From the NCBI GenBank assembly GCA_027484425.1, contig JAIXSZ010000037.1:30635-94634 (forward strand): DNA of 64,000 nt, in the 5' to 3' direction. Origin of the DNA: Sphingobacteriales bacterium (GTDB taxonomy: Bacteria > Bacteroidota > Bacteroidia > Chitinophagales > Chitinophagaceae). The notes beneath the pieces were generated by a model. That model worked only from the letters and a program-made list of their open reading frames with translations. It searched no databases and was not told the DNA's origin. Of this stretch, positions 29,822 to 39,025 are shown piece by piece. Each line of letters starts with the position of its first letter. Position 1 is the stretch's first letter. The translations under genes were made by a program, and so were the position numbers.

Positions 29822-31171
29822 TTATTTCAGCAGCCCCAGTGCCTTTTTCAGGTCAGCCTCTGCGTTTATAGCTTCCAGCAATGCAGCAAAGTAGTTGTTC
29901 TGCGATCTCAGGAGGTCTGTTTGTGCAGTAGTTACTTCTAGGTTGCTACCCACACCAGCTTTGTATTTTCTTTGTGCCAGGTCCAGTACACTATTAGATA
30001 GGTCCAAATTGCGTTTTTGGCTCTGTATCTGTAGCAGCGCATTTTTCAGAGTAGTGCGTGCAGTGGCAGCCTGAAAATCTATCGACTGTTTGGTATACTC
30101 TATGTTGTTTCTGGTTTTTTCTATTTTCAGCTTTGCCTCACGCACCTGATACTGACGAGCAAAACCATTGAACAATGGCACAGACAATGTCAATCCGCCA
30201 TTATAGTATTCTATATATTTATCTAGTTGTGTGATACCACTAAATGTACTTGCCCCAAAGTTTACTCCTCTCGATGTAAAGCCCGCCAACGTAGGCAATG
30301 CCGCTAGTTTATACCTTTTCAGATCATACTCATTCAGCTTCAGTGCATTCATAAGCACTGTGTATTCAGGCACCCTTTCATAGCTTCCTTTTTCTGTCAC
30401 AAGTTGCACCAGTTGGGCAGTATTTTTCTCTATACTTGTATCTGTCAATATTATCTGTGCATTGATATCCATACCCAGTTGGTACTTCAACATTTGTTCT
30501 GCTATAGTCAGCATGTTGGCTACCTTCAGACTATCCGTAGCTAGGTTATTTATCTGAACACTAGTACGCTCTACATCTATTTTTTCGGCAAAACCGGCCT
30601 CTCTGGTTTTTATCAGCTCTTGCTCCATAGTCCTTGCCAGTGCCAGTGAACTTTTTATTATCTCAAATTGTTTGTACGATATCACTAGCGAGTTGTAAGC
30701 TTTATGTACACCGTATCTTATGTTTTCGGCAGTCACTTGTTCTGTGCTACGCGCCAGATCCATTATACTATTACGCGCCTGTAGTGCCACCAGCAAGCTA
30801 CCATCAAACAACACCTGCGATAGTGTTACACTTGCTGATGCAGTGTAAGGGATTGTAAATGGCACTGGACTAATCGTTCCCTTGGGTGCTTGTGGATTAA
30901 ACGCACTGGCATCGAAAAACGAAAACTGTTGGTGCTTGGGGCTAAAGTGTACCAAATCTGATTTACCGCTCAATGATGGCAATGCCGCTGCTGTGGTTTG
31001 CTTCACCTGGGCTTGCTGTATCTGCACATCCAGTCTGGCATTTTTCATGGTTACGCTGTTACTCATAGCATAGGCTATACAGTCGTCCAGGCTTAGTTTC
31101 ACGGGTTGCTGGGCTTGGGCTCCGGTAGCTATTGCTATCAGGCTAGCCAGTGTTACATATAGTCTTCTCAT
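29822..31171 (-). CDS. TolC-family outer membrane efflux protein
   Basis: 449-residue outer membrane channel. Signal peptide ends at GAQAQ (residue 21). Two OEP repeats follow with long helices: LSLDDCIAYAMSNSVTMKNA, and near the end LEVTTAQTDLLRSQNNYFAALLEA, which is the usual TolC C-terminal pattern. It begins 1 bp after the TetR stop codon, so the two are translationally close and certainly co-transcribed. Confidence 0.94.
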   Translation of the reverse strand: MRRLYVTLASLIAIATGAQAQQPVKLSLDDCIAYAMSNSVTMKNARLDVQIQQAQVKQTTAAALPSLSGKSDLVHFSPKHQQFSFFDASAFNPQAPKGTISPVPFTIPYTASASVTLSQVLFDGSLLVALQARNSIMDLARSTEQVTAENIRYGVHKAYNSLVISYKQFEIIKSSLALARTMEQELIKTREAGFAEKIDVERTSVQINNLATDSLKVANMLTIAEQMLKYQLGMDINAQIILTDTSIEKNTAQLVQLVTEKGSYERVPEYTVLMNALKLNEYDLKRYKLAALPTLAGFTSRGVNFGASTFSGITQLDKYIEYYNGGLTLSVPLFNGFARQYQVREAKLKIEKTRNNIEYTKQSIDFQAATARTTLKNALLQIQSQKRNLDLSNSVLDLAQRKYKAGVGSNLEVTTAQTDLLRSQNNYFAALLEAINAEADLKKALGLLK

Positions 31172-31172
31172 A

Positions 31173-31814
31173 TTATTGTGTGGCTTGTATTGTTGCGTTT
31201 CCTTGTTTTATGTATTTTTCTTTATACGTTTTGTATTGTTCTATGCCTGTTGGAGTCATTATTCCGTACATAAAATGCTCGCCCAGCTCCAGCGCTACCG
31301 ACATCAGCTCTGATCTTTCGTTTACCATCAGCGTAGGTTGCAGCATCATCAGTCCGGTTTCTATTCTGAATCTTGCCAGTAACTCAGCATTGAGGTCGGG
31401 CCGATAAAACCCTTCTTTTATACCTTGTAGTATGTTGTCGCGCACCATTGTCACATCGCGCTCTAGCAACTGCTCTCTGAATTTTTTGTAGGCCTCCGGA
31501 AAAAACCTTTGCATCTCAAACATTGCCATCGGATTGATACGTTTGTATATCCCATCAAAAAATGCCAGTATTTTCACCATTGCCTCCAGTGCATTCTCCG
31601 CATCTTGCAGCATGCATTCACAGTTGGCGGTAGTATTATTTTTATACCACGTCATTGTCTCGCTAACCACCTCATGCTTATTGGCAAAATGCTGATACAA
31701 TGTCTTTTTCGATATGCCCGCCCTGCGCGCTATATCGTCCATCGTTATGGTTTTAAACCCATATTGGGTAAACAACTCTATAGATGAACTAAGTATTTTA
31801 TCAAGTGCTTCCAT
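31173..31814 (-). CDS. TetR/AcrR-family transcriptional regulator
   Basis: 213-residue repressor-type regulator. The N-terminal helix-turn-helix is clear: FTQYGFKTITMDDIARRAGI, then SKKTLYQHFANKHEV. The C-terminal ligand domain is helical and unclassified. ATG 31814 is chosen over a GTG three codons upstream. As first gene of the efflux operon it probably represses that operon and itself; an inverted repeat overlapping its promoter (31834-31861) is a likely operator. Confidence 0.93.
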   Translation of the reverse strand: MEALDKILSSSIELFTQYGFKTITMDDIARRAGISKKTLYQHFANKHEVVSETMTWYKNNTTANCECMLQDAENALEAMVKILAFFDGIYKRINPMAMFEMQRFFPEAYKKFREQLLERDVTMVRDNILQGIKEGFYRPDLNAELLARFRIETGLMMLQPTLMVNERSELMSVALELGEHFMYGIMTPTGIEQYKTYKEKYIKQGNATIQATQ

Positions 31815-31824
31815 ATTTCTCACG

Positions 31825-31861
31825 CAAAACTAAGGAAACGTTTTACACAAAAAAAGTTTCC
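31825..31861 (-). promoter_or_regulatory. Efflux operon promoter with candidate TetR operator
   Basis: On the minus strand TAGTTTTG (31825-31832) fits the -7 consensus TAnnTTTG, and TTTG (31848-31851) could be the -33 element, with a short 15-bp spacer. Between and across them lies the inverted repeat GGAAAC (31834-31839) / GTTTCC (31856-31861), extended by TTTT/AAAA with a one-base bulge. A repressor bound there would block the promoter. A second inverted repeat, TATACGAC/GTCGATA, lies at 31879-31903. I see no gene I can support in 31815-32215. Confidence 0.45.
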
Positions 31862-32215
31862 ATCGTGTTTTGTGTGTCTATACGACTATTATTTTTGTCG
31901 ATACCAGGGTTTTCATGGCACAAAAGTAGCTTCACCATAGCTCTACACCATCATCACACCGAAATTTGTGGATATCTTTTGTGTGATATTATTATTAACA
32001 ACAATTCAGATTTGATTACATCGTAAATCCCACAGATAGAAAAACATCTAAGAATGCCACTAAACATTAGGGCGATTTACAATGAATGAAGGTTGCTATG
32101 CAAGAATATTGGGTTTGTATACCTCAATTTAATCAGCCAAATAGTATAATATCCGTAGTAAAAACTGAATGGCAAAACGGAGAAGGCGTCTTAGATAATT
32201 GTAAAAAAACGGCTA

Positions 32216-32605
32216 TTACAAATCCCATGGATTAATTGATTTTAACCCATTTACTCGGTTGAAATCTTTTACATTGCGCGTAATTAAAATCAAATTATGA
32301 TAAATAGCCGTTGCAGCAATAATCGCATCTGGCAATTTTATTTTGTACAACCTTCTTAGGTTAATACATTCGTTAATTACGCCCTCACTCAAATCGAATA
32401 TAAATGCATCCCCCATAAAACTAACGAGCAAATCATAATATTCGTCAGGTGTATTGAACCCTAAAACTTCAATTTTTGTAATTACTGAAACATTAGGTAC
32501 CTCATCGATCACGTCATCCATCAACAGCATGCCTTCTTCAGGCAATTTCCTACCTAAATAATCTACCACAACATTTGCATCAATTAAATATCACTGTTGT
32601 TCCAT
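32216..32605 (-). pseudogene. PIN-domain (VapC-like) toxin with in-frame TGA near its start
   Basis: Most of a PIN ribonuclease: conserved acidic residues appear in the LIDANVVVDYLG region, in the middle, and in KLPDAIIAATAIYHNLILITRNVKDF, which is the VapC core. In this frame an ATG at 32603-32605 overlaps the antitoxin gene and reads M-E-Q-Q, but the fifth codon is TGA (32591-32593); YLIDANVVVDYL follows. The first usual start after the stop is GTG 32569, giving 117 residues and losing the first catalytic Asp (32579-32581). It is either a nonsense-mutated toxin or one started at a rare codon such as ATT 32582-32584. Confidence 0.7.
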
Positions 32606-32799
32606 TCCTCACGGCTTTGCGTTACATAATTCTGTATTTCATCAGCAATTTTCACTGGTAGTTTCCCAGCATATTTTTCTGAAAGCCGCTTTACAGGATG
32701 AAAGTCATTCTTCAATACTTTTATAAGATTAAGTTCTTCAAGCTCGTGAATCAGCCCAATAGCTTTTAGATTTGTAACTTGTATTAATAAAGTATCCAT
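32584..32799 (-). CDS. Antitoxin-like protein of VapBC-type pair
   Basis: 71-residue acidic/helical protein directly upstream of, and overlapping the frame of, the PIN gene, in the usual antitoxin-first order. It has a hydrophobic N-terminal strand-like segment (MDTLLIQVTNLKAIGLIHEL), a basic middle (VKRLSEKYAGKLP) and an acidic C-terminal tail suited to neutralise a toxin. It matches the short 'DUF' antitoxins next to PIN toxins in Bacteroidota. Identification rests mainly on context. Confidence 0.65.
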   Translation of the reverse strand: MDTLLIQVTNLKAIGLIHELEELNLIKVLKNDFHPVKRLSEKYAGKLPVKIADEIQNYVTQSREEWNNSDI

Positions 32800-32841
32800 A
32801 AACCAAAGTTAGCAATTAATCGAATACCCATTACCACACAA

Positions 32842-32872
32842 AAAAAACTGAGCATCCATTACAGACACTCAG
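32842..32872 (-). terminator. Terminator after sorting-domain protein gene
   Basis: Read on the minus strand, a 9-bp stem (32848-32856 with 32864-32872, two G-T pairs) is followed by an unbroken T-tract (32841-32847 and beyond). It lies about 45 bp past the stop at 32916. Confidence 0.8.
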
Positions 32873-32915
32873 CTTCATTAAATGCACTATTCCGATAAGG
32901 TTTATTCGCAGCTTA

Positions 32916-33941
32916 TTATTTTACTACGTTGAACCTTGCCGATGCAGCAGCACCGTCACCTTGCAGGCGCACTATGTACATTCCAGCCGGCAGGTTGCTC
33001 ACGTTAATGCTCACTTCATTTTTACCAGTTTTAAGGCTAGAACCGTTTATGGTGTTTACCACACGTCCAGTAGCATCAAATACCATCAGGTTGGTAGCAG
33101 CTGGTGTACCTGTTACATCAAAACCAAAAGTTACATTATCAGTAGCTGGGTTAGGATAAACATTTAGTGTAGTCACGTTGCTGGCTACATCTTTTACGCC
33201 AGTAGTTAATATACCTCTGTAGTATTTAGCATCACTTACATACAGTGTACCACTTCCAGAGGTATCATAGTTGATAGTCATCAATGGCGAGTGAAACCCT
33301 GCTCTGTACCAGCTATAACTCTCAGTTTGAGATACATTAACATCTGGCATACCCATAAAGTTAAGACTGTCCTTAGTGATTTCTACCTTACGAACCCTAA
33401 GTACATTATTGAATGTACCAAAAGGAGTAGTGATAGTTCCCCAAGCGTCACAGGTAAATGTGCTGGTGCCCGACAAGTACATGGTAGTACCAAGAAGATC
33501 GAGCTGTGCTGCAAATGTATCATTGAATGTAGTACCGAATGTCAATGGAAATTTCAATACGGTATTATAATTGCTAAGATGCACATATGTACCAGTCGAA
33601 TAGCCACCTATCAACTCCATACCTGTTGAAGACGTTATTCCGTAAGAATAATCGCTACCATCATACATAACTATGTTAGATCCTGCAAACGAATCGCAGT
33701 AGGGTGTTGCCGCGCAAGTAAAGTAAGATGTAGTATCGCTATCATTGCGCACTACTGAGCTGAAATTCCAAGTGATAGACGCACCAGCTGCGCCCTTGTT
33801 CACACCTGCTGTGTCTACTGAATATCCGTAATAAATATCTCCGGCTACAGGATTGTTAGTAGCAGCAGTAAGCGTAGGTTGTGCAATTGCGGTTGCTGAA
33901 GCTGCACAGATGATGAGGCCAAGTAAAAATTGCTTTTTCAT
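32916..33941 (-). CDS. Secreted protein with T9SS type A sorting domain
   Basis: 341 residues from ATG 33941, giving signal MKKQFLLGLIICAASATAIAQ. The middle (about 22-260) is a Ser/Thr/Gly-rich beta protein of unknown function. The last 80 residues are a canonical type A sorting domain: LNVYPNPATDNVTFGF, a FDATGRVV strand and LPAGMYIVRLQGD. It is therefore exported to the surface or medium through the type IX system. No catalytic motif seen. Confidence 0.88.
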   Translation of the reverse strand: MKKQFLLGLIICAASATAIAQPTLTAATNNPVAGDIYYGYSVDTAGVNKGAAGASITWNFSSVVRNDSDTTSYFTCAATPYCDSFAGSNIVMYDGSDYSYGITSSTGMELIGGYSTGTYVHLSNYNTVLKFPLTFGTTFNDTFAAQLDLLGTTMYLSGTSTFTCDAWGTITTPFGTFNNVLRVRKVEITKDSLNFMGMPDVNVSQTESYSWYRAGFHSPLMTINYDTSGSGTLYVSDAKYYRGILTTGVKDVASNVTTLNVYPNPATDNVTFGFDVTGTPAATNLMVFDATGRVVNTINGSSLKTGKNEVSINVSNLPAGMYIVRLQGDGAAASARFNVVK

Positions 33942-34090
33942 TTTTTGTGTTGTTTGGTTTGTGTGTTGTTTGTTTATAAGCCTATTGGCAAAACCCATGC
34001 CACAACACTACTAGCATTAGTAGCTTAACAATTATTTAAGAATCACCACAAACTACTTTGGCACAATAAAACCCCACTAAAAACACAAAG

Positions 34091-34119
34091 GGCTGTATCG
34101 CTTGTTAGAGGATACAGCC
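34091..34119 (-). terminator. Hairpin downstream of Uma2 gene
   Basis: A perfect 9-bp stem (34091-34099 with 34111-34119). It shares an AAACACAAAGGGCTG-ATCGCTT sequence with the hairpin at 35249. Positions 33942-34235 hold nothing else I can support. Confidence 0.6.
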
Positions 34120-34235
34120 ATTCAATATTATTCGTTTTTCTTGCTTATATTAAATCATGCATCATCTCTGGCAGTTTCTTCTATAGCTATAGGAAAAATC
34201 GTATCAAAATAGTATCAATAATTATTTGAACAAGC

Positions 34236-34829
34236 TTATTCTTCCTCATTACTATCCTTAAACAATACTTCAAGATCTAATGAAAATCCGGGTAAAACCG
34301 GCGTTGTCACAATGTCTCCCGCCGTATAGTAAGGCGATTCACTAAACCTCCCATCTACCAGTGTATATACCCTCAACCACTGATCTTGCGGACTCACAAC
34401 CCAATATTCTTTTACACCAGCTTCTTCATAGGCATCATGTTTGTTTTTCAACTCTTTTGCATTATTGCCCGGACTCAGTACCTCTACCACTATATCAGGT
34501 GCTCCTATGCAGCCTCTTTTATCCAGTTTGGTGAGGTCGCATACGACACAAACATCTGGCTGTAAAACAGTGATAATCTCTTTGTCATTATTCGATTTAC
34601 GTGGCAGCCGCACATCAAATGGTGCTACATATACCTTGCAGGGTTTGTCTTGAAGAAACATCCCTATAAGAATATGAATTGAACCGACTATTTCTTGATG
34701 AAACCTGTTGGGTGCAGGACTCATCTTAAATATCTTTCCTTTTATTAATTCTACACGTTCCTCAAACCGCCATTTAAAATAATCGGCGTAGGTATATGAT
34801 TTACTCAGATCAAGTTCAGCGAATTGCAT
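34236..34829 (-). CDS. Uma2-family (DUF820) putative endonuclease
   Basis: 197-residue protein of the Uma2 family, predicted to have a PD-(D/E)xK nuclease fold. Visible motifs are VELIKGKIFKMSPAPNRFHQ, an LQPDVCVV strand, the active-site strand PDIVVEVLSPGN (Asp and Glu), and a lysine in ELKNKHDAYEEAGVKEYWV. The biological role is unproven; the family is greatly expanded in Cyanobacteria and Bacteroidota. Its neighbours are a sorting-domain protein and an orphan antitoxin-like gene. Confidence 0.88.
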   Translation of the reverse strand: MQFAELDLSKSYTYADYFKWRFEERVELIKGKIFKMSPAPNRFHQEIVGSIHILIGMFLQDKPCKVYVAPFDVRLPRKSNNDKEIITVLQPDVCVVCDLTKLDKRGCIGAPDIVVEVLSPGNNAKELKNKHDAYEEAGVKEYWVVSPQDQWLRVYTLVDGRFSESPYYTAGDIVTTPVLPGFSLDLEVLFKDSNEEE

Positions 34830-34886
34830 ACTGCAAAAATAAATGAAATAGGTGTACTAAATAATCAGTAATTATAAGCTGGAATT

Positions 34887-35120
34887 TCATTTGCCAACAT
34901 TGTTTCTGATAAGTGAGTGGGCTTCTTCCACAGTAAAGTTCTGAGTTTCACCATTCATGTATGCTTTCCTTCGCTCATAAAATGTCTCTAAATCTTCAGC
35001 AGAAAACTTATGATGTTCAGTCATGCTATTCTCAAGTATCGTATAAATTGCCTCAACATTTCGGTCATCTGCTACATCTATATAGCGATGCAACTGCTGC
35101 CTTTTTTCTGAAATAATCAT
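34887..35120 (-). CDS. Orphan addiction-module antitoxin-like protein
   Basis: 77-residue acidic helical protein. The N-terminus (MIISEKRQQLHRYIDVADDRNVEAIYTILE) and the following segment ending in a short basic and polar tail (FTVEEAHSLIRNN) resemble small antitoxins that sit before RelE-type toxins in Bacteroidota. No toxin gene lies downstream: the next open frame on this strand is Uma2, 57 bp away, and it is not RelE-like. It is therefore an orphan or degraded module. Confidence 0.6.
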   Translation of the reverse strand: MIISEKRQQLHRYIDVADDRNVEAIYTILENSMTEHHKFSAEDLETFYERRKAYMNGETQNFTVEEAHSLIRNNVGK

Positions 35121-35248
35121 ACCCTGAGTTTTAAAGAATAAAAATACAAATTACTATATTCTATCCAGTTACTTGCTTTTAGTATATCAACTGGTGCGTA
35201 AGGCATTCTATGACTAATACCGCACACCAAAACCGTACCAAAAACACA

Positions 35249-35283
35249 AAGGGCTGCATCGCTTTTCACACAATGCAGCCCTT
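35249..35283 (-). terminator. Terminator after POT transporter gene
   Basis: A perfect 11-bp stem (35249-35259 with 35273-35283). On the minus strand TTTTGTTTG-like bases follow. It lies 26 bp past the transporter stop codon. Confidence 0.7.
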
Positions 35284-35308
35284 CTGTATTTTATAGATTG
35301 TTACTTGC

Positions 35309-37069
35309 TTATTTTACTCCGTGCATCATTTTTTTCAATGTTCCAGATAATAAGAACAATAATACTGATGCAATTCCTGAAAGTGCAACGAAAACCATGA
35401 AGAATTCAAAAAGATTATGAATGGTAAAACCAGCAAAATGTGGATTTTCAATACTGATTTTTGCACTATTAAGAAAGCTTAATTGATCTTGAGTTGGAAC
35501 AATTTTTTTATCTAATATTCCTTGTAAGTCAATACCTTTCTCAGATGCAGCTATAAATTTATCAGTTGTGTTGGGAATAAGTGCACCTAACGTTCCTGCC
35601 AACGCGTAACCAGATGCATTTGATAAAAAGAAAACACCCATTAGTAACGAAGAAAAACGCTGAGGAGCCAGCTTAGCAACCAATGAAAGTCCTATAGGCG
35701 ATAAACATAATTCGCCAAGTGTATGTAAAAGGTACAATAGAATGAGCCATCCAACACTCATTTTTTCTGTCATGCCTAATGACTTTACACGCATAGCTAT
35801 AATAAAAAAACCAAGTGCCAACAAGAACAATCCAATCGACTGCTTAACTGGTGAAATTGGCTCCTTACCTTTTTTACCAAGTTGCACCCACATATAACTA
35901 AATGGGAAAGCAAATATTACAATAAATATAGCATTGAAATTCTGAACAAGGCTTGGTGGCATAGCCCATCCAAATATATGTGTATCTGTTTGCTGGTCTG
36001 CAATGAATGTTAATGAAGAACCTGCTTGTTCAAAACAACCCCAAAAAAATATAACAAAAAAGCCCACAATGTATACTACCAATATTCTCTGTGTCTCAAC
36101 CTTTGTCAATGAACTATCAGTGAGTATAAAAGCAGCTAAACTTAAGCCTGATGCATAGATAAAAGGATACAAAAAGGTCTTAATAGGGGAAGAGGCTAAT
36201 GCACTGAAATATGCACCAAGCCCTGATGTGCCTTGTTGAATTGGCATAGCAATAGGATCCCATGCAAGATATTGAAACAAGAAATAAAGAACTACAAATA
36301 GGATGCTAACTATGACTGTAGATTTAGTAGTGAACTTTGCTTGTACTGACTCTTCTCCCGAAGTACTTAAAGCTTTATTTGGAACACCACCTATAGGTTT
36401 ACCTTCAGGAGTAACTATGTATTTGTTTTTAAGAAAATAGAATATAACCGTTGCTAGCATCATAGCTACAGAAGCAGCAAGAAAGCCCCATTTAAATGCC
36501 GAAACATCTCTTACGCCAGCAGCATCTTTCACATCTCCAACAGTTGAGCATATGTAATTGCCCAAAAATGCGCCCATGTTTATACCCATGTAGAATATAG
36601 TAAAGGCGGAATCTAGACGGCTATCCCCCTTAGGATAAAGACTGCCAACCATTGATGAAATGTTGGGCTTAAAAAAACCATTACCAAAAATGATTACAAT
36701 AAATGCCAAATAAGTAATGTTTTGTGCAAAACTCAAGTCTGTACTATATCTGGACGCACTCATAAATAATAACATTTGGCCTATAGCCATCATAATACCA
36801 CCTATAAGAATACAATTTCTGTTTCCCAAGAACCGATCAGACATAAAGCCACCCAACATTGGTGTCAGGTAACACAATGCTAAGAAACCGCCGTATATAA
36901 GAGAACTTTCCGATTCCTTAAAAGCCAAAGCGTGTATTAAAAACAAAGACAATATGGCTCTCATGCCATAGAAATTGAATCTTTCCCACATCTCTGTAGT
37001 AAAAAGCACACCCAGACCCTTAGGATGACCTTTGCTAGGTGTGATTATTGGTTCTTGTACTGTACTCAT
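35309..37069 (-). CDS. Proton-dependent oligopeptide transporter (POT/PTR2)
   Basis: 586-residue inner membrane transporter that takes up di- and tripeptides with protons. The family signature appears at the N-terminus: TEMWERFNFYGMRAILSLFL (the ExxER-like motif includes WERF). It has about 12-14 helices, a long cytosolic loop at about 215-250 and an extended loop near 490-540. It is divergent from purD with a 106-bp intergenic region. Its DNA is somewhat richer in A/T than that of its right-hand neighbour. Confidence 0.93.
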   Translation of the reverse strand: MSTVQEPIITPSKGHPKGLGVLFTTEMWERFNFYGMRAILSLFLIHALAFKESESSLIYGGFLALCYLTPMLGGFMSDRFLGNRNCILIGGIMMAIGQMLLFMSASRYSTDLSFAQNITYLAFIVIIFGNGFFKPNISSMVGSLYPKGDSRLDSAFTIFYMGINMGAFLGNYICSTVGDVKDAAGVRDVSAFKWGFLAASVAMMLATVIFYFLKNKYIVTPEGKPIGGVPNKALSTSGEESVQAKFTTKSTVIVSILFVVLYFLFQYLAWDPIAMPIQQGTSGLGAYFSALASSPIKTFLYPFIYASGLSLAAFILTDSSLTKVETQRILVVYIVGFFVIFFWGCFEQAGSSLTFIADQQTDTHIFGWAMPPSLVQNFNAIFIVIFAFPFSYMWVQLGKKGKEPISPVKQSIGLFLLALGFFIIAMRVKSLGMTEKMSVGWLILLYLLHTLGELCLSPIGLSLVAKLAPQRFSSLLMGVFFLSNASGYALAGTLGALIPNTTDKFIAASEKGIDLQGILDKKIVPTQDQLSFLNSAKISIENPHFAGFTIHNLFEFFMVFVALSGIASVLLFLLSGTLKKMMHGVK

Positions 37070-37175
37070 ACGATTGTTAGTTTTAAGTTTTTTATTTTAC
37101 CGAACTGCCAATATAAATAAAAAAATCAGGGTACAGCCCCCAATTTTTTGTTTTTTTGCACTCATGTCGGTAAAA

Positions 37176-38450
37176 ATGCAAAATATCCTCCTTTTGGGGG
37201 CAGGTGGCAGGGAGTGTACCCTAGCTTGGAAACTAAAAAACAGCCCTCTTTGTGCCCATCTATTTATAGCACCTGGCAATGCCGGCACTAGCCAGTACGG
37301 CACTAATTTGCCTATAGCCGTTACAGATTTTAATGCCATTAAAGAGGCTTGTCTTTCTCTCAACATAGACATACTACTACCTGGCCCCGAAGACCCACTG
37401 GTAGCAGGTATATACGATTTCATAAAAAACGACCCACAACTACAACACATAGTAGTAGCAGGTCCATCCAAAGAAGGTGCCCAGCTAGAAGGCAGCAAAG
37501 CATTCTCTAAGCGGTTTATGGAGCGGCACAACATACCCACTGCTGCCTACCGCGAATTCACCGCCGATAACTATGCCGAGGGTGAAGCCTACCTGAAAAC
37601 CTGCCCCACACCCATAGTGCTGAAAGCCGACGGACTAGCGGCTGGCAAGGGTGTAGTAATAGCCCAGACTACCACAGAGGCACTAGATGCCTTCAAAGCT
37701 ATGATACAAGACCGCCAGTTTGGCGATGCCAGTAGCAAGGTGGTCATAGAGCAGTTTCTAGATGGTATAGAACTATCCGTGTTTGTGCTTACAGATGGCA
37801 CCCACTACGTGCTGCTACCTGAGGCCAAAGACTACAAGCGTATAGGCGAAGGCGATACTGGGCTCAATACCGGTGGCATGGGCGCTATATCGCCTGTACC
37901 ATTTGCCGATGCAGCCTTTATGCAGCAAGTAAAAGAACGCATTATAGACCCTACCGTCAATGGACTAAGAGCTGAAAACATTACCTACCAGGGTTTTATA
38001 TTCTTTGGGCTTATAAAAGTAAATGGCGAACCCTACGTCATAGAATACAACTGCCGCATGGGCGACCCCGAAACAGAAGTAGTAATACCTCGTCTAGAAA
38101 ACGACCTTGTGGCACTGCTACTGCTCATGCACGAGGGCAAGCTCCACGAAGCTACCGTAACCCACAGCCCACAAGCCGCAGGGGCAGTGATGCTGGTAGC
38201 AGGTGGCTACCCCGGCAGCTACGCCAAGGGCAGTATAATGACCGGTATGAAGCAGGTTACAGACAGTATGCTGTTTCATGCAGGCACCACCACTCGTGGC
38301 AACGATATTGTGACCAATGGCGGCAGAGTACTAGCCATCACCTCTCTAGGCGCCGACATAAAAGCAGCCCTTGCAAAAAGCTACCAAAACGCCTCCCTTA
38401 TACACTACGACGGTATGTACTACCGTAGAGATATAGGGTGGGAGTTTTAA
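37176..38450 (+). CDS. purD: Phosphoribosylamine-glycine ligase
   Basis: Second step of purine synthesis: joins phosphoribosylamine and glycine using ATP. 424 residues from ATG 37176 (an ATG four codons upstream is also possible). The N-terminus reads MQNILLLGAGGRECTLAW. Family members normally have GGREHALAW, so His is replaced by Cys here. ATP-grasp motifs follow (VLKADGLAAGKGVV, EAKDYKRIGEGDTG, GGMGA, YNCRMGDPETE). Other active-site features are present, so activity is expected. Confidence 0.95.
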   Translation: MQNILLLGAGGRECTLAWKLKNSPLCAHLFIAPGNAGTSQYGTNLPIAVTDFNAIKEACLSLNIDILLPGPEDPLVAGIYDFIKNDPQLQHIVVAGPSKEGAQLEGSKAFSKRFMERHNIPTAAYREFTADNYAEGEAYLKTCPTPIVLKADGLAAGKGVVIAQTTTEALDAFKAMIQDRQFGDASSKVVIEQFLDGIELSVFVLTDGTHYVLLPEAKDYKRIGEGDTGLNTGGMGAISPVPFADAAFMQQVKERIIDPTVNGLRAENITYQGFIFFGLIKVNGEPYVIEYNCRMGDPETEVVIPRLENDLVALLLLMHEGKLHEATVTHSPQAAGAVMLVAGGYPGSYAKGSIMTGMKQVTDSMLFHAGTTTRGNDIVTNGGRVLAITSLGADIKAALAKSYQNASLIHYDGMYYRRDIGWEF

Positions 38451-38502
38451 TTACTTGCATTCACTTAATAGAACGCCAGCAGCAATACTATTGCTGCAAG
38501 CA

Positions 38503-38931
38503 CTACGCACTAGTACTACCGCTCGTTGTTGTTTCGCTATCATCGGTGTCATTGGCTTGCCACAGTTCTATCTTATTGCCTTCGGGGTCCATTATGTGAG
38601 CAAATTTTCCGAAGTCATATTCTTGTACTTCGCCTAGGGGTTCTATGCCTTCTTTTTTTAGTTCTTCTAGCAGATAATCCAGATTCTCAACCCTGAAGTT
38701 GAACATAAACTCCTTGGTTGATGGCTCAAAGTATTTGTTTTCGGCTTTGAATGTGCCCCAAACAGTATTGCCTTTAAGGGAGGGTTTGTCAAGGTGTCTC
38801 CACTCGAAGGTGGCGCCATAGTCATCTGTAGGCAGGCCCAGGTGCTGTGCATACCAGGTGCGCACCGCTTCAGGATTCTGACATTTAAAAAATATACCGC
38901 CTATACCTGTTACTTTTTTCGGCGTTGACAT
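38503..38931 (-). CDS. VOC/glyoxalase-fold protein
   Basis: 142-residue metal-dependent VOC-superfamily protein (glyoxalase/bleomycin resistance/dioxygenase fold). GIGGIFFKCQNPEAVRTWYA is the first beta-alpha-beta unit. The later IMDPEGNKIELWQ strand carries the typical Glu metal ligand. The specific reaction is unknown. A Ser/Thr-rich tail of about 15 residues is extra. Confidence 0.85.
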   Translation of the reverse strand: MSTPKKVTGIGGIFFKCQNPEAVRTWYAQHLGLPTDDYGATFEWRHLDKPSLKGNTVWGTFKAENKYFEPSTKEFMFNFRVENLDYLLEELKKEGIEPLGEVQEYDFGKFAHIMDPEGNKIELWQANDTDDSETTTSGSTSA

Positions 38932-38957
38932 AAGGAAATTGTTTAATGGTGAAAACT

Positions 38958-38985
38958 ACAAAGCCCCCAATAACGGGAGCTTTGT
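38958..38985 (-). terminator. Hairpin between VOC gene and small secreted protein genes
   Basis: ACAAAGC/GCTTTGT stem plus CCC/GGG with one mismatch (38958-38985). It lies 40 bp past the minus-strand stop at 39026 and probably ends that transcript. Confidence 0.5.
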
Positions 38986-39025
38986 AAAAATAATATAAAA
39001 TAAAAGATTGGCTAGTATAAAGTTG

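Noticed and set aside
32098..32235. Short plus-strand frame of 45 codons between the tetR and PIN genes
   Set aside because: It overlaps the end of the PIN frame, has no recognisable domain and no promoter; chance frame is more likely.
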